Below are positions 36,301-53,469 of a DNA stretch of 64,000 nucleotides, piece after piece. The DNA is from Dimorphilus gyrociliatus (taxonomy: Eukaryota > Annelida > Polychaeta > Dinophilidae). Position numbers and translations under genes: made by a program. The first letter of the stretch is position 1; every line of letters begins with the position of its first letter. The notes under the pieces were generated by a model. That model was not told the origin of the DNA. It worked only from the letters and a program-made list of their open reading frames with translations, and made no database searches. The stretch is taken from contig CAJFCJ010000013.1 of the NCBI GenBank assembly GCA_904063045.1, positions 1,346,156-1,410,155 on the forward strand, in the 5' to 3' direction.

Positions 36301-36912
36301 TATTTTATAAAAATACAAAAAGCCAACTATTTTAGTAATATTGAAACGGTATAGAATAACGAAAATGGTAGATAACGCTTTTCCTAATAAAAAAAATGTG
36401 AAAATTTATGATTTTATTGCCAAATATTTAATAACTATATACATACGTAAATGCGTAGTTTTACAGTAAAATCAATGTTTAATATAAAACTGATGATCAC
36501 GACAAGTTGAATTATCGTACAGGTAAAAAATATTAAAAAATTGACTTTACATTGTTATTAAACTATTCTTCTGAGAAATATCTTGAAATATTCTTTTGTC
36601 CCCGAAGATTGAATATTGAAAAAGCGAAGAATAACCTAACCCATTGAATACACACAAAAATATATCAATAAGATTATTTACAACATTTTTAACTTATTTT
36701 CATAAATTCTTAAATGATTTTAATTTTTTCAGCTCAAAGTAACAAAACTGCAGAAAGTTATGGTTGGGAGTTTGATAGCTTCAATCACTCTATCTTTTAT
36801 AATGGTTCCATTGATGAAATTCAAATTAGGGAAAATATACGCACTAATTTTGTATGGATTTTATGTAATATTTCTATTAATTGTTATTCTTGTTGAATTG
36901 AATGTGATATAA
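33396..36912 (+). CDS. SLC8B1: Mitochondrial Na+/Ca2+(Li+) exchanger NCLX
   Basis: Eleven exons join in frame: 33396-33401, 33459-33620, 33695-33747, 33884-33941, 34007-34034, 34147-34509, 34671-35030, 35097-35218, 35298-35532, 35636-35697, 36733-36912. They give 542 residues (human, 584). An extracellular or intermembrane Cys-containing segment leads to the first membrane bundle. Alpha-1 repeat: GVTLLAFGNGAPDVFSS. Alpha-2 repeat: GLTLLAWGNSLGDMIADIAM, then KQGFPRTAISACFGGPLFN. The divergent, NCLX-type repeat residues set it apart from NCX and NCKX. NCLX extrudes matrix calcium across the inner mitochondrial membrane. The central loop (34671 onwards) is charged. The last intron, about 1035 bp, is more than ten times the others. 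Polyadenylation signal at 36950-36955. Confidence 0.93.
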
Positions 36913-36949
36913 ATTTTCTGGAAATAGATTATTTTACAATACAGACTTG

Positions 36950-36955
36950 AATAAA
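36950..36955 (+). terminator. Polyadenylation signal AATAAA of NCLX
   Basis: AATAAA 38 bp after the NCLX stop and only 77 bp before the start codon of the next gene on the same strand. Confidence 0.65.
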
Positions 36956-37031
36956 TATATTGGAATAGGCCTACAGTTTGGCCTATAACAACTCTGTTCA
37001 GCTTTCCCAGCAGGCGCTAGCATTAGGCAGC

Positions 37032-39951
37032 ATGATTCTAAAACTCCTTATTTTTTGTAAGCTGGGAATTTTATTTTATTATTATTAACATTAATAATTT
37101 ATTAATTATTATTTCTACGTATAAAATACATACAAGCATGAAATTTTGATCAAATTTAAATAGGTAATTTCGGATTGTTTGCCCTAACATCAAGTGCAAG
37201 CGAGGCAGAACTTCATAAGCGTTTTAAAAATATTCAACCGGCAATTAGGCCTTTAAACGAAGGATTAACATCTGTTTTGGAAATTGATTTAGTATCACCA
37301 AAGGTCATGGATTTGGTAAGTACAAATATTATATTTATACAATACGCAAATACGAAACTTGGCTGCTAGAAAGAAACTGACTTATCGACGTATTGACTAG
37401 TAAATAATGAATTTCATACGATATACCTGTATAATATATACTGTATATGCTATGCTTATATAGTATGTAAAGGACTTTTATACCTTGTAGTCTACTAACT
37501 ACTAGCTCTTTTTATTCATTTATAAAGTAACAACTATTACCAAACTATATACCTTTAGACGTTTCTCTCTAGTCTTTCTTTCCGTTTCCTGCCTTTATCC
37601 TCTCTTCTATTTACGTTTATAAGGGGAGAGGATATACTGTATATTTTATACTTTCGTATAACACATATACATATAGTACGTAGATTCTATTTGCTTCTTT
37701 TTTATTGTATTTGTTATTACTTCCCTCTTTCATAACGCCTACAAAACAGGTAGAACATAAGAATCTTTTAAGGGTCAATAGTTGGCTACGTCTAAAATGG
37801 AAGGATGATCGCTTGAAATGGTCAAAAGAGGATTTTGCAGATGTGAATACAACTCGGCTACAAGTTCAGAATATTTGGACACCCAGAATTATTCTTTCAA
37901 ACATGTAAGACACTTCAAATCTGCTTAAACTTAATTTCTAGGTTTTCTATCTTTCCTTCACCCCTTCACACTCACTCTCCTCCCTGAAAAACACGCTTAT
38001 TAAAATAGAGAAAAGAAGAAGAGAGGGAAAAGAAAGAGAGAGAGAGAGAAAAAAGTAATCATAATCATAAAGGGATTTTTCATCAGTCTTTTCTTAATTA
38101 ATCTCTAATGTAATTATTTTTTTTCTCTCACTCTCTTCCTTTACCCTAATCTCCCTCCATCTTCTTTAAATAAGTTTTTCTGATCCTCTCTCTCTCACTT
38201 TCTCAATCATCACCTTTCCCTTGATATATAATATATGTGAGTATAGGTGGTGTATATACAGTATATATAATGTATATATCATGCAAAACCTACATATACG
38301 TTATATACTAATATATATATATATATGTATTGTGTAAATAGAGAGGATCCTAATTCCTTAAGATTTTACAACTAAAAAATGTTTGGCTTTCTTCTAAACA
38401 TCATATTTTGTTTGCTATTTCTTCTCAAGTTTATCATGCACAATACTGCTTTAAAAAATCGATTAGGAGGTCTACAAGCGTTTACCTATACAGTTGTATC
38501 TAACTATGGCTGTATAGGTGAAAAAAAACCAGATATATGCAGAATATACAGTATATATTTTAATGACCTCAATAATATGGTCGTTAAATATATATATGTA
38601 TATATACAGTATATATACTGTATAATATTTCAATATAAATGCAATTAATATAAAGGGGAGAAAGATTTACTAGAAATTTGAAATCCTGATGATAATAGAG
38701 TCTCTTGGGCGTCTAAAAGCGTCATTGTTGTACACCAATTGTTAAGGACTCTATAAAAAGTCGAAAGTAAATAGGTACTCATATTGTCAAGTGATTGTTG
38801 ATAGGTTTTATGTAATTTTTTCATTATATATTTTTTCTTCCTCGTTTTCAAAATTCTAATTTCTTCTTTTTGTTTGTTTGTTTGTTTTAGTTTGTTTTTT
38901 TTTTTTTTTAAAAAATATTTATAGGGCGGATACAGAATCTCTTGTTGCTTCGTCAGCATCTGAAAAATATTTAGTACGTGTTACTAGTGACGGTGATGTT
39001 ACTTGGACGTATCCAGCCATCTTCAATGTTGACTGTCATTTTGAATTTTGGAGATTTCCTTACGATACGCAACATTGTTGGCTACATTTTACAGTTGTTG
39101 ACTATTTATCTAATGAACTAAAGTTTACTATACCGAAAGGTATGAGGCAAACGCACAAAATTGAAAGTCGTGAATGGATAATAATGGAATTTAAACCATT
39201 TGTAATTAATCCGGACCAAGGAGGAGAAAATTATCCAGGTTTAACGTTTGTCGTTTCTATGAAACGGAAATCGACCTACCATTCAGCAGTTTATGTTACT
39301 CCCTGCATCTTTACTATAATGATGACGTCTCTAATATTCTGGATACCAAGCCATATTAATGATAGACTTACTATTATAGCGTTACTTTTTATTACAACAT
39401 TAATACTGTTTATCTCTCTTACGCAATATCTTCCAGTTTCAATTGGTTCTATTCCAGCATTGGCGCTATATTATCATTTCACCCTATTCTTTCTGTTTTT
39501 TGTACTATTTATCAATATTATTCTATTGAATATTAAAGATAGAAAATTCAAGACCGAAAGCGTTCCCAATTTGTGTAGAAAACTGTTTTTGGGTAAACTA
39601 AGGACTCTTTTCTGCGTTAGAAAGTTTCAATATCTACCCGTTGATAGTTCGGGAGTAAATTCAATGAGTAGAACAATGATAAATGCCGATGATTTATTTG
39701 ATAACGAAGCTCTTCCAAGATCACCAACCCTTTCGTTGGAGAAGACGTTAGAAGATATAAGGAAGTACTTAAGAGTTTGCGCTCAATTGCAAAATAACCC
39801 ACAGGCGAGCAACAATAACGAGAATGCTACATCTCATAAGGAGTTAGTCGACAACGAATGGAACCAATTAACGACTGTCCTCGAGAGACTTTTCTTTTGT
39901 TTCTATATCGTTTTTAACGTGATTTTGTCGATAGCTCTATTATCCCATTAA
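37032..39951 (+). CDS. Cys-loop ligand-gated ion channel subunit (nAChR-like)
   Basis: Four exons join in frame: 37032-37056, 37164-37315, 37750-37904, 38925-39951. They give 453 residues. After a signal peptide come the ligand-binding domain (EAELHKRFKNIQPAIRP, WLRLKWKDDRLKW, VQNIWTPRIIL) and the Cys-loop CHFEFWRFPYDTQHC with exactly 13 residues between cysteines. Then TM1 (SAVYVTPCIFTIMMTSLIFW), TM2 (DRLTIIALLFITTLILFISL), TM3, a large intracellular loop and TM4. Loop C lacks the vicinal Cys pair of acetylcholine-binding alpha subunits. The residues before TM2 are N-D-R where nAChRs have G-E-K/R, consistent with a cation-type filter, though this is inferred. The last exon carries 342 residues without an intron; the intron before it is about 1 kb and repeat-rich. 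Confidence 0.88.
38221..38625. repeat. TA-rich repeat cluster with ATAC(A/T)GTAT palindromes
   Basis: Within the long intron of the Cys-loop receptor gene. Stretches of TATATA alternate with ATACAGTAT or ATACTGTAT at 38256-38264, 38546-38554, 38604-38612 and 38615-38623. The two last sites are in opposite orientation 2 bp apart and form an extended inverted repeat. Confidence 0.8.
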
Positions 39952-40631
39952 TATAAAAATATCTATATATATATATATATATATATACTGTATATAACAG
40001 TATACATATATATTTCATGTTTTTCTATTACTCATACAATCCACGGAAGAAAGATAATCCTGCGATAAAAGATCATTACTTTTCTCTTTATTATGACATT
40101 TTTCAATAAAAAGTTATCATTTGTTGCATGATAAGAAAAATAGATAGTGCATAGGTATATTTAAAATGAAAAAGGGATGAAAGAAAGAAAGAAGAAAGAG
40201 AGACGGACCGTGGGAGGCTAAGTAATAAATATAAATGTTTCTATTAACAGCCTCTCTTTCCCCTTTTGCTGTCTTTCTCCTCTCTCTCTCGCTCTCTCTT
40301 CCCTTATATATCCGTCTAAAAATATTTTGCTGATATATACAAATGCACCTAGAAAGTACGTTATACAACCGTATTCCTTAAAAAAGAATATTAAATCAAG
40401 ACTATGCAAAAAATAGGATTAGCAAAAATGTAAAAGTAGAAGAAAAGTGTGTCAAATAATTTTCACTTTTTTTCTGTTTCTTTATGTTGTTCTTGCTTAT
40501 TTGCAGGTTAAAATCTATATTTAATTCCTGATTGCAGCCTATCTGCTATATAGGGCTTGTTGCAGGCAGAATGACAAAAGGAATAGCCAGATAGGTACGA
40601 ATGTATAAATGATATTTGTCTTAGGTATGTT
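39952..40631. other. Spacer between convergent Cys-loop and PI3K genes
   Basis: Holds the 3' ends of both genes. A TA microsatellite lies at 39964-39984, followed by an ATACTGTAT palindrome at 39985-39993. GA/CT-rich simple sequence runs over 40160-40300. The minus-strand ORFs here are low-complexity. Confidence 0.5.
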
Positions 40632-48217
<7,586 letters not shown>

Positions 48218-48560
48218 TTTAATAGTAGAAAGTTTATTTCAAATCAACATCTAATTATACAATAAAGGCATTTTTTTTCAAGTTCTTCCCGAATGGCAAT
48301 ATTTACACTGCGGCCATGTTTAGGGCACATGTCCATACTAATCACGTGACTTGTGTTTTTTTTTAAATTTTGTTCATTAAATTACTAAATAATTTACTTT
48401 AACTCGAATTTTAGAAAATAATTATCTTAAATGTGTACGTGTCCTAAAAATTAAGTTTATTATTATAACGACATCTATCGGCCTTAACTCTTTGGCGCCA
48501 ATTCAACATTACAAAAATATACGTTGTTCAAAATTCTCTGCATATATTTATCTCAATATA

Positions 48561-50641
48561 TTAAATATTTTTGAACTTTTTAATTAGGTCTGATTCGTCC
48601 TCGTCAACTTTCGCAGCTTCAGTTTCAGAACTGTCTTGTGAGTTGTTAAGACTAAATGATTCTAAAATTTTAAATTTTAAATTAAGAGAAGAAATGAATT
48701 TTTTATCACAACCTGAGGCTTCAGATGCAGTAGCAGTATCAATGTCAAATTCCAGACTCTCGCAATGAATACCTAGTAAAAAAAATACAATTGTATAATT
48801 TGGATTTTTTTAATTTAAAATGTAACGTAAGCCATTAGATTAAGAACACTTACTGCAATCACCAGCGGATACGTCCTCGTCTAATCCGACTTTTGTCTGT
48901 GGAGAGTTTTGAGGAGATAATCCCATCATTCTGTGAAAATTAAGTCATCTTTTAATACTAAACAAAAGGAATATTTTACCACTATATCGGTTAAAGCATC
49001 GCTTACCTCTGCAAGTCTTCCTCTTTTATTGTGGTTGAGAGTGCTGTTTCACGTGTTTCGTTGTCAAATTCAAAGCCACAGAACATCTGAGAATTTAACC
49101 GACAACATAAACAATGTTGTATACCGTTAAATCTCAGATATACAGATTGAGGGAAAGCATCAGCGGATACATCTAAACATTCAGTCAATCGTCTGTTTGA
49201 TAAAAAAAATTCTTTAATAGTACTTGAAATGTCTTATTTCATATTTTTAATACTCATGGCTCAGTCCGTCGAAATTGCTTTTCTGCTCAGAGTTCTTACA
49301 TCCTGTTGACTGATGATTCAAGATGATTGGCGAGTTACCCCCAGAACCAAACTTTTCAAATTTCGAGCGATATTGGCAGGATGTAGGAAGACACCAATGA
49401 TAAACAGGAGAAGCACAATCATTTGTATCATTCATGTATGAAACTGCATTAAAATTAACTGGTTCATATTTTACATTAGCACACTGTTGATTCGATGGAC
49501 TGGCACCATGATCTGTTGGATCTACTACATTCTCATCGTTATTCGGGACAATTAAGCTCTCCTCAGTTATTGTGACTACTTCGTTCGTTTCATTTTCTGG
49601 AGCTACTTCTTGATCATAGTTATTCGGGACAATTAAGCTCTCATCACTTATTGTGATTATTTCACTCTCTCCATCTTCCGGACCCACTTCTTGATCACTG
49701 TCACTTAGGACAATTAAGCTCTCATCACTTATTGTGATTATTTCACTCTCTTCATTTTCTGGATCTTCTTGACCACTGTCATTCAGGAAAATTAAGCTCT
49801 CATCACTTATTGTGATTATTTCACTCTCTTCATTTTCTGGAGCTACTTCGCTCCCATCATTATTTGTAGACAACACGCCGCTCGTCACATTGCTAGTTGA
49901 AGCTACTCCGCTCTCACTGTTATTCAGGACAATTGTGATCTTATCACCCATTATGACTATTTCGTTCTTTTCATTTTCCAGGGCTACTTCTTGACCATTG
50001 TTATTCAGATCATTTAAACTCTCCTCATTTATTGTGACTACTTCATTCTTTTCATTTTTCGGAGCTACTTCTTGACCACTGTTATTCGGGATGACATTAC
50101 TCTCATCAATTTTTATGACTATTTCACTCTCTTCACTTTCCGGAGCTACTTCGCTCTTACTGTTATTCGGGACAATTGTGATATCATTGCTTTCCGTGAC
50201 AACTTTGCTCTCTTCGTTTTCCAGTGCTACTTGTTGACCGTTGTTATTCAGTACATTTAGACTCTCCTCATTTATTGTGACTACTTTGTTCTTTTCATTT
50301 TTCGGAGCTACTTCTTGACCACTGTTATTCGGGATGACATTACTCTCATCAATTTTTGTGACTATTTCACTCTCTTCATTTTCTGGAGCTACTTCGCTCC
50401 CACCATTATTTGTAGACAACACGCCGCTCGTCATATTATTTGTTGGAGCTACTCCACTCTCACCATCTCCTTCAGCTACAATAGGTTCATTTCGGCTCGT
50501 AGCTTCAGTTGGGCTCCTACATCTATCAATCTCATTAATACGAGCTTGTGTTGAATAGCTCGTGTCAGAGTTCTCTGGTTGGAGCATTTCGCTTAGAAAG
50601 TTTACTACTCCACCTACTGCAAATAAAGAAAAAATAAACAT
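48561..50641 (-). CDS. Acidic tandem-repeat protein with SIM-like repeats
   Basis: Five exons join in frame: 50641-49254, 49192-49007, 48930-48854, 48772-48713, 48661-48561. They give up to 603 residues. About residues 70-375 consist of roughly ten copies of a degenerate 27-residue unit of the type NNSGQEVAPENEESEIITIS plus DESLIV. Each unit carries a hydrophobic core such as EIITISDES, KVVTINEES or EIVIKIDES beside acidic residues, the form of a SUMO-interacting motif. The C-terminal exons hold a cysteine-containing segment (FNGIQHCLCCRLNSQMFCGF) and a Ser/acidic tail (SQDSSETEAAKVDEDESD). No catalytic domain recognised. The N-terminus is uncertain: an acceptor-like tract at about 50620 suggests an upstream coding exon, possibly around 51025 where a short ORF reads MVYFPWLGYESDDDW. 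Head-to-head with GATD1. Confidence 0.75.
49530..50460. repeat. Coding tandem repeat, ~81 bp unit
   Basis: Approximately ten diverged copies of an 81 bp unit inside the first large exon of the acidic repeat gene. At the DNA level the TTCATTTTCTGGAGCTACTT and CTCTCATCACTTATTGTGAT blocks recur. Three copies around 49620-49830 are nearly identical over their SIM-like part, suggesting recent duplication or conversion. Confidence 0.85.
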
Positions 50642-51237
50642 ATATTAGTATTTTTGGAGTCTAAATGATCAAAAAGATATCATAATTTGGATAGAAATGG
50701 AGGGAAAAAAGCAGCTTGTCATTACGACATGCCACTATCAGCCATGGCGTATTTTGAAAAAAACGTTAAATTAAAAGTTACTTTTCTATTGATGACCTTT
50801 TTCTTCAGAACCCATTTTAATTCAATTGAATAAAACTTCTTAAGTAAATTTTCACATGAAATATTAACTTCTAAAACTATAAAACATTCAACTTACTTCA
50901 AAGTTATACGATTTAGTTTGCTCTTTTCAGGACAGTACTAGTTTAGGGCATGGGTACTGGGATGGCGCCACTGAATTGGCCAATCATCATCGCTTTCATA
51001 TCCTAGCCATGGAAAATACACCATGGACTTTACTAAATTTGATTTAACGAATGATATTAAATTAATATTAAAAATGGATTTAATACAACATTGTATTTTA
51101 TTAACAAAAAAATTTTTTTTAAATATTTTGTTTTTACCGCCATAGAAAAATTCACCGGTCAAGAGGCGGTTTCTCTGAAAGGCGACTGTATATCCAAAAA
51201 CTAATTTTAATTTTTAAAGATATTTTAAGAAGACATT
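50642..51237. other. Divergent promoter region of repeat protein and GATD1
   Basis: Lies between the start regions of two oppositely directed genes. It may include a first exon of the repeat-protein gene (around 51030-50950, minus), but that could not be fixed. Confidence 0.4.
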
Positions 51238-52228
51238 ATGTCACGCCAAGCTTGTTTGATAGTTCTTAGCTCAGCCATTGAGGGTATTAAATGAATACAT
51301 GTCAACTCTTAATAGTTTCAGTGTGTTTAATATTTCTATTATAATATCGCTCAGGTGTTAACATACAATCATTTATGCAAGCCTTTTCATTGCTTAATAC
51401 ATCGTTTAACATCGACTTGGCGTCACCGAACGTAAGTATTGATAAATAGAATTATTAAATTTGAAACTGTCAATATAAATTTTAAAGGGACGATTAGGAG
51501 AATTTATAGGTTTTTCAGAAGAGGCTCATAAATGGTTGGCGGACTTTAAAACTAAACCCCAAGCCACTCCAATTATGTTGAAAAGCATTTCTGGTCAATA
51601 GATCAATTATTAAGAAAATTATAAACTATATTTAAATCTTTCAAACAGTTGACAAATACAGTGCCTTAGTAATTCCAGACGCTCCTGGAGCTCACTTTGA
51701 TTTGGCTCATGACGAACATATGGCGGAGATTCTCCATGATTTTATGCGAGAAAAGAGTATGTATTATATAATTAGAAGTTTAAGACTAAATTAGTTGATT
51801 TAGAATTGATTTGCGCTATCTCAAACGGCGTATCTGGCTTATTCCCCGCCAAGAAGAACAACACCTGGATATTTAACAGTTATAGTATGACATGCGTGAG
51901 TAGCTTTTGGCATAATGATAAAATATTAATATTTTAAGGAAAGAAATTATTTAATTAGCGATAATGGTAAACTTATTTTTTTTCTATATAGACTCCTTTA
52001 GTCGATTTAGTACGAGCGTCTTTAGTTCAAGATACCCGATTGACAATGCCGCAAGATTTTATTGTATTTAACGGTGGCTCTTACGCACCTTCGTCAAGTT
52101 CTTCTACTACTAAGGACAGTAGTAGAAAACTTCATGTTGTTATCGATAATAATCTAATTACAGCTGCCACCGTTCAATCCACTTTGATTGCTATTCAAAA
52201 TGTCATTTTATTATCAAATCCGCAGTAA
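51238..52228 (+). CDS. GATD1: Glutamine amidotransferase-like class 1 domain protein 1
   Basis: Six exons join in frame: 51238-51283, 51355-51431, 51488-51593, 51649-51756, 51804-51895, 51992-52228. They give 221 residues (human GATD1, 220). Landmarks against GATD1 (formerly PDDC1) are QSFMQAFSLLNTSFNIDLASP, WLADFKTKPQATP, YSALVIPDAPGAHFDLA, LICAISNGVSGLF, WIFNSYSMT, LVDLVRASL and the C-terminal VQSTLIAIQNVILLSNPQ. It belongs to the DJ-1/PfpI superfamily; the ICAISNG turn is where the superfamily has its nucleophile elbow, and no reaction is established. An alternative end exists: a donor at CCGCA|GTAAGC joined to an exon at about 52295 would replace the last residue with a short QIYKS tail. 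Confidence 0.92.
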
Positions 52229-52343
52229 GCATCTCTATATAAAATATGCTAAAAAAATATTTACAAAAAACTTCTTTTTTCATTTTTTAACAGAATTTAC
52301 AAAAGTTAAGGAGAAAACCTTTGAAAAAAAATAAAATTTCCAT

Positions 52344-53469
52344 TTATTTTTTAGTTTTACCCAATCTCCCAAGAGCTCTGCCAACTTGTATTTTCGTTTT
52401 AAAAGAACCCCATTTAGATCCAGTTTTAGTGGTCTCTTTTACCGGATTTACAAGCTTAACGATCTTTTCTGCTGGCGAAAAATAACTCATTTATTTGTCA
52501 ACCAAACAGTAAATGTTGATGTAAAAAATAAAACAACTTTTTTTGTATAAATAATAAGTAAAAAATTTAAGATATTAAATAAGTACGTTTAAATATTATC
52601 AATTGAATATAATACGTTATTAAATAAACGAATATAGGATTTAAAATAGATTATTTAGAAAGTTATTTAAAAATAGCTTGAGTGTGTATTTATTAGAAAA
52701 TAGGATTTGTAGAAGAGAATAGGGGATTGGTTCTACTTGTATATCCATTAAAATTATCTTGTATTAAATACTGGTTTAAGAGTAACAATCAATTTCTTAT
52801 AATAATTAAAGTTTTATCCATTTTCAATTTATAAATATATTACTAATACAATATTAGTATTTTTTTAAATAAGATTCTTCTTAAATACCTTTTAATCCAA
52901 TATCAATTTCTTCCATATTATTTAATAAACAGGTATATTTAGAATCTGAATATGTGATTTTTTTTATTTTTTGAATAAATATAAGTGATAGATAACACAC
53001 AAAAATATAAAGTGTTACACTTACTTTGACATTTCATTAGAATGTAGGTTTGACGAGGTGTAATAAATGAATTTACGTATTCATGGGCATAACTCTGAGA
53101 TGACAGGTTTGTTAATTCTCCATTAGAATTAAGTAAATCGATAGTATCTAAAAAAAAAAAATTAAGAAAGCTCCAACAAATATCCGTGTTACCTTAATTA
53201 CACTCCTAATAATCGAACGTTTAAATAAATATTAATTAAACAAACCTTCCTCTTTCACGTTGCAAGTTCGTTTTATTGAGTGTATCAAAAATTTACCTTT
53301 ACAACAATTCGTGAATAAAGCTTCACTGTTATCTGTCAAGAAGGTATTTATATATTAGCATATTTAATTAAAATTAATTAATTGATTAATTAAATAATTA
53401 ATTGGCGCAATGATTTAAATAAAAATGATACAAACCTCCGTACTTAACGGTGAAGAAGCTGTCCTGCAT
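52344..53469 (-). CDS. CXorf65-like small protein
   Basis: Four exons join in frame: 53469-53436, 53332-53246, 53147-53025, 52471-52344. They give 123 residues. The first 85 residues match the N-terminus of human CXorf65: FFTVKYGDN, NTNC-like FTNCCKGKFLIHSIKR, the DTIDLLNSNGEL block (CXorf65 has DTIDLCDETG), then YAHEYVNSFITPRQTYILMKC against YASKFLTARNTYYVCKV. The tail is basic (KWGSFKTKIQVGRALGRLGK) and shorter than in human. The fold looks ubiquitin-like (beta-strand, helix, beta), which is inferred. Function unknown in any animal that I am aware of. The stop lies 116 bp from the GATD1 stop on the other strand. Confidence 0.8.

Noticed and set aside
49812-50558. Plus-strand ORFs across the repeat gene
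   Set aside because: They arise opposite the minus-strand coding repeats and repeat with the same period; the minus strand is the coherent multi-exon gene.
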